Below are positions 15,812 to 23,354 of a stretch of 38,088 nucleotides of DNA, one piece after another; within the stretch, counting starts at the first letter, position 1, and each line of letters opens with the position of its first letter. The stretch is taken from positions 1-38,088 of the forward strand of contig JAPSLQ010000013.1 in the NCBI GenBank assembly GCA_031180595.1, written 5' to 3'. The notes beneath the pieces were generated by a model that was not told the origin of the DNA, did no database searches, and saw only the letters and a list, made by a program, of their open reading frames with translations. Source of the DNA: Isoptericola sp. (GTDB lineage: Bacteria; Actinomycetota; Actinomycetes; Actinomycetales; Cellulomonadaceae). The position numbers and the translations under genes were made by a program.

Positions 15812-17004
15812 GCGTGCTCGCCATCGACGGCGGCCGGCCCGCGCACCCCGGCCCGTGGCCCCAGTGGCCCCCGGCGCCGGCGCCTGACCAGCGCGCGCTG
15901 CTCGAGGAGGTGGTCGCATCGGGCGCCTGGGGGTCGACGTCGGGGCCGTTGTGCGACCGCTTCGCGAACCGGTTTGCGGCCGCGCACGGCGTCGAGCACG
16001 GCGTCGCGTTGACCAACGGCACGCTCGCGCTCTTCGTGGCGCTCCAGGCCGCCGGCATCGGGCCGGGCGACGAGGTCGTCGTCCCCGGCTACACCTTCAT
16101 CGCGTGCGCCACGTCGGTGCTGCTCGCGGGCGCCACGCCGGTGATCGCCGACGTCGACCCCGATCATCTGCACCTGAGCGGTGAGACGCTCGAGGCGGCC
16201 GTAGGCGAGCGGACGCGAGCCGTCATGGTCGTCCACCTCGCCGGCAGCCCGGCGCCGATGCGCGAGCTGACCGAGGTCGCCGCGCGCGAAGGCCTCGTCG
16301 TCGTCGAGGACGCCGCGCAGGCGCACGGCGCGCGCTACCGCGACGCCCCGGTCGGCTCCCTCGGCGACATGGGCACGTTCAGCTTCCAGTCGAGCAAGGC
16401 GATGACGGCGGGGGAGGGCGGCCTGGTCGTCAGCCGCGACCGCGAGCTCGCCGATCGCGCGTGGTCGCTCTGCAACGTCGGACGCGAGCGTGGGGGTGCG
16501 TGGTACCACCACGCCACGGTCGGGTGGAACCTGCGGATGACCGAGTTCCAGGCCGCGCTGCTGCTGCCCTGGCTCGACCGTCTCGACGACGAGATCGCCG
16601 CGCGCGAGCGCTTCGCGCGAGCGTTCGCGCGGTCGCTCGACGACGCGGGAGTCGGTGCTGCGGTGCTGCCCGACCCCGAGGGCACGACCCGCAGCTCTCA
16701 CCATCTGCTCATGGTCGACCTCGGTGACGACGTCGACCGCTCGTGGGCGGCCGCAGCGCTCGCGGCCGAGGGCGTACCGGTGGACCTTGGCTACCCAGCG
16801 CTCGGTTCGGTCGAGGCGGTGGCCCGGCATGCGCGGGTCCTGCCGACGCCGGGTCTCGGCGCGCGGGCGGAGCGGACGGTGTGGTTGCGCCAGCCGATGC
16901 TCATGGCCGCCGAGGACGACGCGGCTCAGGCAGGCGAGGCGTTCGCGCGTGTGCTCGGCGACCGGCGCGCGACCGGAGTGAGCCTTCAGAGCCGCAGCCG
17001 GTAG
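15808..17004 (+). CDS. DegT/DnrJ/EryC1/StrS family PLP-dependent aminotransferase, copy A
   Basis: 398 aa. The start ALAIDGG-PxHPGPWPQWP-like N-terminus, GYTFIACATSVLLAGATPV, VVEDAAQAHGA (Asp168 contacts the PLP nitrogen) and FSFQSSKAMTAGEGG (Lys197, Schiff base) identify the family. Members transfer an amino group, usually from glutamate or glutamine, to a keto-sugar or keto-cyclitol, or the reverse in catabolic settings. GGAGG precedes the ATG, which overlaps the amidohydrolase stop. It ends the plus-strand operon and overlaps the 3' end of the convergent regulator gene by 19 bp. Together with the Gfo/Idh oxidoreductase at 19288 it could interconvert hydroxyl, keto and amino groups on one ring (inference). 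Confidence 0.9.
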   Translation: MSVLAIDGGRPAHPGPWPQWPPAPAPDQRALLEEVVASGAWGSTSGPLCDRFANRFAAAHGVEHGVALTNGTLALFVALQAAGIGPGDEVVVPGYTFIACATSVLLAGATPVIADVDPDHLHLSGETLEAAVGERTRAVMVVHLAGSPAPMRELTEVAAREGLVVVEDAAQAHGARYRDAPVGSLGDMGTFSFQSSKAMTAGEGGLVVSRDRELADRAWSLCNVGRERGGAWYHHATVGWNLRMTEFQAALLLPWLDRLDDEIAARERFARAFARSLDDAGVGAAVLPDPEGTTRSSHHLLMVDLGDDVDRSWAAAALAAEGVPVDLGYPALGSVEAVARHARVLPTPGLGARAERTVWLRQPMLMAAEDDAAQAGEAFARVLGDRRATGVSLQSRSR

Positions 17005-18224
17005 AGGGTCAGCGGGCGCCCGGAGCCGCCCGCTGACCGACTGCCGCTGCGCTCGGCGACACCTGCGAGCTCGAGGCGCTGCAAGACGCGCCGGGCGGTG
17101 CGCTGCTGGACTCCGAGCCGTTCTGCGATGTCGCGCGTGGTCAGGAGTTCGGCGCCGACCTCCTCGGACAGCTGGTGGAGGCGTTGCAGGGTGGGCACCG
17201 AGAGGCCGACCCGAGCGGCGACGACGCCGATGCTCGCGTGGTCGAGCGCGTCGGCGCCCTCCGAGTCGTCCTGCTGCGCCTCGAGCAGGATGTCGATGTC
17301 GTTGCGGAAGGACGCGACCGCGGCCACCGGGCCATGGTTGCCAGCGCGGGAGAGCGCGCGGCGGGCGAACGTCTCGGCCTCGACCGCGCTGCGACCGACT
17401 CCGAATCCGACATGCACCGTGGTCAGGCGCGCCGCGAGGCGATGCAGGAAGGGGGCCGCCCGGAACCGGTCCGTGACCTCTGCAAGCCGGCCGTACGTCG
17501 TCACCAGGAGGAGCCGGCCGTCACCGGCGTCGGCGACGGTCCCGGCGAGCGCCATCGCGACCGGCGCGCCCTCGGCGGCGAGCGCGTCGGCCGACGCGCC
17601 CGACTCCACGAGGCCGAGCGCCACCTGGGCGCCCTCGCTGATCTGATTGGTCGTGATCAGCAAGAGCTGGTGCAGCGCGGACGAGATCGACGCGCGCGAA
17701 GGCACGAGGCGCAGCACGGTCCGGCCGTCGGCGGCGAGCGCGTCCCGTACCGAGGAGACGCATGTGATCGCGATCGTGTCCTCGCCCGCGTGGCGTCGGT
17801 GGAAGGCCACGAGAGACTCCGAGCTCTCTCCCGCCCGGAAGGCGAGGGTGTGCACGTCGTCGGTGGGGATCTCGGCCTCGTGGAGCACGCTGCGCACGTC
17901 AGCCGCCCCGAGCGTGTCGATGCTGAGGCGGGTGACGTCGTGCCCGCCACGCAACAGCCGCACGAGAGCCTGCAGGAGCGTCGCGCCCGAGTAGTCGACG
18001 AAGCTGGCCGGCCGCGTCAGGACCGGCGTCGCGAGCGTGTAGGGGATGATGCCCGTGAAGAGCCAGGCGTCGACCATCGGCGCGTGCTCCTGCACGATCC
18101 GCGGTGCGTCGGACTCGTGCCCGTAGGTGAAGCGCTCGACGCGCACTCCGGACTGCGACTCGCACACCGCTGCGACGTGGTCGACGAGATCGCGCGGGCC
18201 GACCACGCCGACGATCGTGTCCAT
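16986..18224 (-). CDS. Transcriptional regulator with degenerate GGDEF-like domain and C-terminal winged HTH
   Basis: 412 aa from the ATG at 18224, which has GGAGGG upstream. The N-terminus IVGVVGPRDLVDHVAAVCE and VDAWLFTGIIPYTLA resemble a PrpR-N-like sensory fold. The middle contains HVGFGVGRSAVEAETFARRA, the GIG-x-TVxEA-type segment of degenerate GGDEF modules, without a GGDEF active-site loop. The last ~50 residues form a winged helix (TTRDIAERLGVQQRTARRVL, then a basic wing). It is the only DNA-binding protein inside the 5.7-28.5 kb cluster and is therefore the likely pathway regulator. Its own promoter contains a CCGACGTCGG palindrome, suggesting autoregulation. The ligand is unknown, presumably a pathway intermediate. 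Confidence 0.8.
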   Translation of the reverse strand: MDTIVGVVGPRDLVDHVAAVCESQSGVRVERFTYGHESDAPRIVQEHAPMVDAWLFTGIIPYTLATPVLTRPASFVDYSGATLLQALVRLLRGGHDVTRLSIDTLGAADVRSVLHEAEIPTDDVHTLAFRAGESSESLVAFHRRHAGEDTIAITCVSSVRDALAADGRTVLRLVPSRASISSALHQLLLITTNQISEGAQVALGLVESGASADALAAEGAPVAMALAGTVADAGDGRLLLVTTYGRLAEVTDRFRAAPFLHRLAARLTTVHVGFGVGRSAVEAETFARRALSRAGNHGPVAAVASFRNDIDILLEAQQDDSEGADALDHASIGVVAARVGLSVPTLQRLHQLSEEVGAELLTTRDIAERLGVQQRTARRVLQRLELAGVAERSGSRSAGGSGRPLTLYRLRL

Positions 18225-18299
18225 CCCCGTCCCTCCGTTCCGGGCAGCGCCGTGCCCGCGTGCCAGCATAGGGCCGGCGCGGTCGATTCGGTCAGGCCC

Positions 18300-18327
18300 A
18301 TTATCCCGACGTCGGAACAGACGTCAC
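18300..18327 (-). promoter_or_regulatory. Promoter and palindromic operator of the cluster regulator gene
   Basis: On the minus strand GTGACG (18322-18327) and GATAAT (18300-18305) are spaced 16 bp. The spacer holds the perfect palindrome CCGACGTCGG (18306-18315), matching the CCGA-N2-TCGG core found at the importer promoter. The layout suggests the regulator controls its own gene. Confidence 0.5.
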
Positions 18328-19220
18328 CACGCACGCAGCGAGCGTGCGGTGGCGATCACCTCGTCGCGTTCGGTGTCGAGCAGGCCTGCTGGGCGCGCGG
18401 GGTCCACCGCGTACTCCCACGGGATGCGCCCTTCGTCGGCCGCGATCCACGCCATGCGCTGCACGTAGCCGTCGAACGGCTCGCGGAAGGTCACGCGCGC
18501 GAGCTCGTCGAGTGCCCGCGCGGCGATGACGAGGTTCGGTCCATCGGTCGCCGCGAGGGCGCGGGCGGTGAGGGATGTGGCGGCGGCGGCGATGCCGACG
18601 AGCGCACCGGTCGCGCCCCACAGCAACGAGGGGACGAACATGCGGTCCTCTCCGGTGAGCACGGCGACGCGAGCATCGAGCGCGTCCCGGATGCCCTCCT
18701 GGCACGCGAGCGCATCGCCCAGGAGCGCCGGCTTGTAGGCGCGCACGCCGGGGTGCGCGAGCACGGCGCGGCGCACCCGGGACGTGTACGGGGCGGTGTA
18801 GAGGTCGAACGCGACGAGGGGGAGACCGCTCTCGGCGCTCGCGACGTCGAGACGCCGCAGTTCCCGCTCGGTGTCGATCGGATGGCTGGGCGCCATCAGC
18901 AAGGCAGTCGCGCCTGCCTCGGCCGCGGTCGCCGCCGCGCGCGCCGTGTCGTCGTCGGGCCACACGCCCGTGACGACGACGGGGGAGACCGTGGTGGCGA
19001 GGCGGACCAGGGCCGCGCGCTCGTCGAGCGGCAACGAGGCGCCGCGGCCCGTGTGCACCGCCACGGCAAGCCCGTCCGCACCGTCTGCGGCGAGGCTCTC
19101 GAGGTAGGCGCGCGTGACGGACTCGTCGCGTCGCCCCTCAGCCGTGGTGGGGGTGAGCGCCGCAGCCACCAGGGCGCCCTCGAACGGACCGGCGGCGGTC
19201 ACGGGAACGGCAGGCTCCAT
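18324..19220 (-). CDS. Dihydrodipicolinate synthase/NAL superfamily lyase, divergent branch, copy A
   Basis: 298 aa TIM-barrel class I aldolase-type protein. The Schiff-base lysine lies in GVRAYKPALLGD (Lys163) and the catalytic tyrosine in FDLYTAP (Tyr141), spaced as in DapA, NanA and KDG aldolase. The GTTGE motif that recognises pyruvate or keto acid in DapA is replaced by AVAVHTGRG, so it is neither a true dihydrodipicolinate synthase nor a standard sialate lyase. A retro-aldol or dehydratase reaction on a keto-deoxy sugar acid is plausible. It is divergent from the Gfo/Idh gene by 67 bp. A CATGAT element 6 nt before the ATG may make it leaderless. A second, more distant copy is at 22199. 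Confidence 0.85.
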   Translation of the reverse strand: MEPAVPVTAAGPFEGALVAAALTPTTAEGRRDESVTRAYLESLAADGADGLAVAVHTGRGASLPLDERAALVRLATTVSPVVVTGVWPDDDTARAAATAAEAGATALLMAPSHPIDTERELRRLDVASAESGLPLVAFDLYTAPYTSRVRRAVLAHPGVRAYKPALLGDALACQEGIRDALDARVAVLTGEDRMFVPSLLWGATGALVGIAAAATSLTARALAATDGPNLVIAARALDELARVTFREPFDGYVQRMAWIAADEGRIPWEYAVDPARPAGLLDTERDEVIATARSLRAW

Positions 19221-19287
19221 GGCGGGATCATGCCATCGGCCCGGGGTCCAGCGTCCGCGCTCTGGGACCTGTGCTTGACTGACCGCC

Positions 19288-20220
19288 ATGGCTGAGCCGG
19301 CGACAACGCCCCCACGGATCGCGATCCTCGGGCTCGCGACAAGTCACCCGCTGTCAGACGCCGCGACGATCGCGAGGCTGCGGCCCGAAGCGGAGCTGCG
19401 TGCCTGGGATCCCGACGACGACCGGCGCGCGGCGTTCGCGGCTGCGGTGCCGGGTGTGCCGCTGTGTGACACGAAGGCCGAGGTGCTCGACGGCGCCGAC
19501 GGCGTCCTGCTGACGGCACGAACCGACCGGGTGGCCGAGCTGCTCGAGGACGCGTCCGAGCTGCGGGTGCCGGTGTTCGTCAACAAGCCGGCCGCGGCCA
19601 CCGCGGCGCAGCTCGAGGCGCTCGAGACGGCGTGGTTGCGTGCGCCGGAGCTCTTCTTGACCAGTTCCGTGCTGCGCTTCGCCGAACCCGTGCGGAGGCT
19701 CCGCACGGAGCTCGACCTCGCCGACGTGCTCTCAGCACACGTCCGCGTCCGGCACGATGTGGGGCGGTGGCAGGAAGGGTCGACGCCATGGCAGGACGAC
19801 CCGGCCGTCGGCGGCGGCCTTGTCGTGACGATGGGGATTCACGGGGTCGAGATGCTCGCCTCCGTCCTGGGCCCCAGGTTCTCGCTGGCGTCCTGCGTGG
19901 TCTCACGCCGCCGGTACGAGCGCCTCCGCAGCGGTGACGTGGCCAGCATCGCTCTGCGCTGGTCGAACGGCACGCTCGGGACCGTCGACGTGCTCGGCGT
20001 CGCCCAGTCCGAGGACTACGAGATGCGCGTGGAGACGGTGGACGGGCCGCGAGAGGTGCGGCTCGGCTCGACCGGGGGCGACGATCCGCTCGGGTACCGC
20101 CGGACGATCGAGCACTTCCTCGCGATGGTCGAGGACGGGGCTGCGTCGCCCGTGCCGTGGACCGAGACACGGGCGATCCTCGCCGCCCTCGTCGCGGCGT
20201 CGGAGGCCGGCCAGCGCTAG
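19288..20220 (+). CDS. Gfo/Idh/MocA family NAD(P)-dependent oxidoreductase
   Basis: 310 aa. The Rossmann N-terminus is IAILGLATSHPLSD, where the usual GxGxxG glycines are partly replaced. Further on, VFVNKPAAAT carries the conserved lysine (Lys100) of the EKP-type motif, and TMGIHGVEMLASVLG corresponds to the catalytic His region in the C-terminal domain. The family oxidises or reduces hydroxyl groups of sugars and inositols. No good ribosome-binding site precedes the ATG. The gene is divergent from the DapA-like lyase and convergent with the epimerase-like gene, 6 bp away. It probably supplies or removes the keto group used by the two aminotransferases (inference). Confidence 0.85.
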   Translation: MAEPATTPPRIAILGLATSHPLSDAATIARLRPEAELRAWDPDDDRRAAFAAAVPGVPLCDTKAEVLDGADGVLLTARTDRVAELLEDASELRVPVFVNKPAAATAAQLEALETAWLRAPELFLTSSVLRFAEPVRRLRTELDLADVLSAHVRVRHDVGRWQEGSTPWQDDPAVGGGLVVTMGIHGVEMLASVLGPRFSLASCVVSRRRYERLRSGDVASIALRWSNGTLGTVDVLGVAQSEDYEMRVETVDGPREVRLGSTGGDDPLGYRRTIEHFLAMVEDGAASPVPWTETRAILAALVAASEAGQR

Positions 20221-20226
20221 ACGGGG

Positions 20227-21027
20227 TCAGCTGCGGCGGTCGGTCCGAACGGCGTGACCCGGGGCGGTCACCAGCCAGGGCTCGCGGTGGACGGCCTTCC
20301 AGCCGAGCACGTTCGTCGCGGTGTCGTCGTCGATCGAGACCCCCTGCGTGTCGCCCGTGACGGCGACCGCCGCATAGGGTGCCCCGTCGCGGTGGAGGGC
20401 GGCCTCGACCGCGTCCGCGAGGTCGTCCGGGTGCAGCGCGCCGAAGCACGTGCCGTCGTCGAGGGCCGGCACCCGCGGCGCGGTCGCCTCACCGGCGCCA
20501 GGCGATCTCCACGCCGGCCAGAGCGCGTCGGTGGTCGGGAAGGCGAGCCTCAGCGACGTCACGCGCAGGTCGTCGCCCGCGATGGCCCGGCACGCGGTTT
20601 CGGCGAGCCGCTTGGTGAGCCCGTACGGCTCGTGCGCATCGGGGACGGCGCCGCGCTCGATGCGCACCCGGCCGTAGTCGCGGAACACCGACAGGGTGCT
20701 CGCGTGCACGACGTGGCCGACACCGGTCTCGCGCGCGGCGTGGAGCGTGTGGACCACACTCGAGACGTTCACACGCAGGGCGGCATCGATCATCCGTGCG
20801 TCGCGGGCGGCGGAGCCGCGAGGCACGACCGCTGCGAGATGGACCGCGGCGTCCGCTCGAGCCAACGCGGCGCGCACGGCCGCCGGGTCGGTGGCGTCCA
20901 GGTGCAGCCGCTCTGTGCTGGCGCCGCCGGAGGCCAGGTCTCCGACCGTGACGTCGTGGTGGGCGCGCAGACGGGCGGCGAGCGCGGAGCCGACGACCCC
21001 CGCGCCGCCGATGAGCAGGATTCGCAT
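20227..21027 (-). CDS. NAD-dependent epimerase/dehydratase (extended SDR)
   Basis: 266 aa. MRILLIGGAGVVGSALAARL is the NAD-binding glycine motif. HASTLSVF (Ser110) and YGLTK (Tyr135, Lys139) complete the SDR catalytic triad, so it should be active. The C-terminal part (HPDDLADAVEAAL) is typical of sugar-nucleotide or sugar-acid dehydrogenases such as uronate dehydrogenase-like proteins. GGAGGT precedes the ATG at 21027. It is divergent from the 346-aa epimerase-like gene, and the 134-bp gap between them carries the third copy of the candidate operator. The substrate is unknown; oxidation of a free sugar or uronate to a lactone would suit the amidohydrolases nearby. Confidence 0.85.
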   Translation of the reverse strand: MRILLIGGAGVVGSALAARLRAHHDVTVGDLASGGASTERLHLDATDPAAVRAALARADAAVHLAAVVPRGSAARDARMIDAALRVNVSSVVHTLHAARETGVGHVVHASTLSVFRDYGRVRIERGAVPDAHEPYGLTKRLAETACRAIAGDDLRVTSLRLAFPTTDALWPAWRSPGAGEATAPRVPALDDGTCFGALHPDDLADAVEAALHRDGAPYAAVAVTGDTQGVSIDDDTATNVLGWKAVHREPWLVTAPGHAVRTDRRS

Positions 21028-21088
21028 GGCACCTCCATGGACGATCGTGGCGGACAACGCGCGCGAGCGACGACCTCGCGCGGGATAC

Positions 21089-21116
21089 TTGACGATATCG
21101 GACCAGGCCGTAATCA
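21089..21116 (+). promoter_or_regulatory. Promoter of the second enzyme operon with imperfect copy of the operator
   Basis: TTGACG (21089-21094) and TAATCA (21111-21116) are spaced 16 bp. ACGATATCGGAC (21092-21103) overlaps the -35 and spacer and matches the CCGA-N2-TCGG-A core of 11052-11063 with one mismatch in the inverted repeat. CGATATCG itself is a perfect palindrome. The region could serve the divergent gene ending at 20227 as well. Confidence 0.5.
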
Positions 21117-21161
21117 TGATGACCATTCGCCGCGACCGGCGCGGCTGCGTTCAGGAGTGTC

Positions 21162-22202
21162 ATGAGCAACCCTCTGCAGGTTCCCGCCGACGAGCGCGAG
21201 CTCGAGGACCGGCTGTCCACGCCTAGCGACGCGCTGTGTGCGGAGCTGGCGACGCTCGACGGCGACGTCGTCATCCTCGGCGCCGGCGGCAAGATGGGAC
21301 CCACGCTGTCGCGCATGGCGCGTCGTGCGCTCGACGCGGCGGGGCGGCGCGACGTCACGGTCCACGCCGTCTCGCGCTGGAGCGACACCGCGGTGCGTGC
21401 CCGGCTGGACGGGGCGGGTGTCGCCACCGTCGGCGCCGATCTCGCGGACCCGAGCGCGCTCGAGGCGCTCCCCGACGCCGCGAACGTGGTCTTCATGGTC
21501 GGCGCCAAGTTCGGGGTGACGGGCCACGAGTATCGAGCATGGCTGACGAATGCGGCACTGCCCCACGCAGTCGCGCGGCGCTACGCGAGCGCGCGCGTGG
21601 CGTCCTTGTCGACGGGCAACGTCTACCCCCTCACGAGCCTCGTGACGTCCCCACCGACTGAGGAGTCGCCGCTCGGACCCGTCGGCGAGTACGCGATGAG
21701 CTGCCTCGGCAGGGAGCGCGTCTTCGAGGGGGCCGCGGCGACGCAGGGCACGCGCGTCTCGCTCGTGCGGCTGAACTACGCGGTCGAGCCGCGCTACGGC
21801 GTCCTCGCGGACCTCGGTAGGGCGCTGGTCGCAGGGGAGCCCATCGACCTCACGACGGGCTTCGTCAACGTGGTCTGGCAGCGCTACGCCAACGAGGTCG
21901 TTCTCCGCTCCCTCGTGCGCGCCGCGCCGGAGCCTTTCGTCCTCAACCTCACCGGTCCCGAGACGTTGTCGGTGCGCACGACCGCCACCGCGCTCGGGAA
22001 GATTCTCGGCGTGGAGCCGAAGTTCGAGGGCGAGGAATCCGGCTCGGCACTGCTGTCCGACGCCCGCCGCTGCCACGAGCTCTTCGGCTACCCGGACGTG
22101 CCGGTCGGCGCCCTGGTGCGCTGGCAGGCCGACTGGATCGCCCGGGGCGGCGTGCTGTGGGACAAGCCGACGAAGTTCCAGCGTCGGGACGGCCGGTTTT
22201 GA
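21162..22202 (+). CDS. NAD(P)-dependent epimerase-like protein lacking the SDR lysine
   Basis: 346 aa with a Rossmann motif VVILGAGGKMGPTLSRMA (36-53) and strand VASLSTGNVYPL carrying a Ser/Thr. The usual YxxxK appears as EYAMSCLGRERVF: Tyr177 is present but the position four residues on is Cys181, not Lys, with Arg nearby. It resembles the uncharacterised NAD(P)-dependent oxidoreductases found beside DapA-like lyases. It may bind NAD and use a different acid/base, or have lost activity. AGGAG precedes the ATG. It opens the plus-strand operon that runs to 28499, and its stop overlaps the next start. Confidence 0.82.
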   Translation: MSNPLQVPADERELEDRLSTPSDALCAELATLDGDVVILGAGGKMGPTLSRMARRALDAAGRRDVTVHAVSRWSDTAVRARLDGAGVATVGADLADPSALEALPDAANVVFMVGAKFGVTGHEYRAWLTNAALPHAVARRYASARVASLSTGNVYPLTSLVTSPPTEESPLGPVGEYAMSCLGRERVFEGAAATQGTRVSLVRLNYAVEPRYGVLADLGRALVAGEPIDLTTGFVNVVWQRYANEVVLRSLVRAAPEPFVLNLTGPETLSVRTTATALGKILGVEPKFEGEESGSALLSDARRCHELFGYPDVPVGALVRWQADWIARGGVLWDKPTKFQRRDGRF

Positions 22203-23263
22203 GCGGCCACGGGCGTCCGCCGCGCTCCGCCGAGGAGGTTCACGAACGGCTCAGCCGCGGGCTCGTCGTGCCGGCGATGCCGCTTGCGCTGCGCCACGAC
22301 CGCACCTACGACGAGCGGTACCAGGCCGCGCTCACTCGCTACTACGCCGAGGCGGGTGCGGGCGGGATCGCCGTGGCCGTCCACGCGACCCAGTTCGAGA
22401 TCCGCGACCTGAGCACCCGGCTGCTCGAGCCGGTGCTCGAGACAGTCGCCACGTCGCTGCGCGACCATGGGCACGAAGACCTGTTGCGCGTCGCCGGCAT
22501 CGCCGGGCCCACCGCCCAGGCCGTGGCAGAGGCCGAGGTCGCGCGGGAGCTCGGCTACGACGCCGCGCTCCTGTCTCCGCCGATGGGGACGCCTGCCACC
22601 GAGACCGAGATGCTCGAGCGTGCGCGGGCCGTCGCCGAGGTGATGCCCGTGATCGGGTTCTACCTGCAGGACGCCGTCGGAGGTATGCGCCTGTCGGGTC
22701 GCTTCTGGCGCGCCTTCGCCGAGATCGACGGCGTGGTCGGGGTCAAGATGGCTCCGTTCGACCGCTACCGCACGCTCGACGTCGTGACGGCCGTGCTGGA
22801 GTCGTCGCGGGCGGACCGCATCTCGCTCTACACCGGCAACGACGACAACATCGTCGGCGACCTCATCACGCCCTTCGAGTGGCGCGGGGGCGAGCGGTGG
22901 ATCGACGGTGGCCTCCTCGGGCAGTGGGCGGTCGGCACCCGCCGGGCCGTCGAGTCGATGTCGCTGGTGCACGCGGCGCGCGGCGGCGACGATGCGGCGC
23001 TCCGGCGCTTGCTGGCGGTCGGCCCGCAGCTCACCGAGCTCAACCAGGCGGTGTTCGACGCGGAGAACGCGTTCCGCGGATGCATCGCCGGCGTCGGCTA
23101 CGTCCTCTGGCGCCAGGGACTGCTCCCGAGCACGCGGTGCTTGAGCCACCGCGAGGTGCTCTCGCCCGGGCAGGCCGAGAGGATCGACGCACTCCACAAG
23201 CGCTACCCGTGGCTCTCGGACACGGAGTTCATCGAGGAGCACCGCGACCGGTGGCTCTCGTGA
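22199..23263 (+). CDS. Dihydrodipicolinate synthase/NAL superfamily lyase, divergent branch, copy B
   Basis: 354 aa if started at the TTG at 22199, which overlaps the upstream stop (TTGA); a GTG 14 codons earlier is possible but would lie deep in the preceding gene. Schiff-base Lys183 is in GVVGVKMAPFDRYRT and the catalytic Tyr155 in VIGFYLQDAVGG. GGIAVAVHATQFEIRD replaces the DapA GTTGE motif and matches the AVAVHT segment of copy A. A C-terminal extension of ~60 residues (from about LWRQGLLPSTRCLSHREVLS) is absent in copy A. It probably cleaves or dehydrates a keto acid. The two copies may act on different intermediates or stereoisomers. Confidence 0.85.
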   Translation: MSGHGRPPRSAEEVHERLSRGLVVPAMPLALRHDRTYDERYQAALTRYYAEAGAGGIAVAVHATQFEIRDLSTRLLEPVLETVATSLRDHGHEDLLRVAGIAGPTAQAVAEAEVARELGYDAALLSPPMGTPATETEMLERARAVAEVMPVIGFYLQDAVGGMRLSGRFWRAFAEIDGVVGVKMAPFDRYRTLDVVTAVLESSRADRISLYTGNDDNIVGDLITPFEWRGGERWIDGGLLGQWAVGTRRAVESMSLVHAARGGDDAALRRLLAVGPQLTELNQAVFDAENAFRGCIAGVGYVLWRQGLLPSTRCLSHREVLSPGQAERIDALHKRYPWLSDTEFIEEHRDRWLS

Positions 23264-23305
23264 GGACGCCTTCTGGTCGTCCGCGACGCTCAGCCAGCCC
23301 TACCC

Positions 23306-23320
23306 GGCCACGCCGTGGCC
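23306..23320. repeat. Small inverted repeat in the 91-bp gap before the third propeller gene
   Basis: GGCCACGCCGTGGCC is a near-perfect palindrome. It lies between the lyase stop (23263) and the propeller start (23355), and may be a processing stem-loop or weak terminator. No promoter was recognised in this gap, so read-through is likely. Confidence 0.3.
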
Positions 23321-23354
23321 ACGACCTCGCCTCGGCGAACGACAGGAGTTCTCA

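Noticed and set aside
18324-19220. True dihydrodipicolinate synthase (dapA)
   Set aside because: GTTGE motif absent and genomic context is sugar metabolism, not lysine synthesis.
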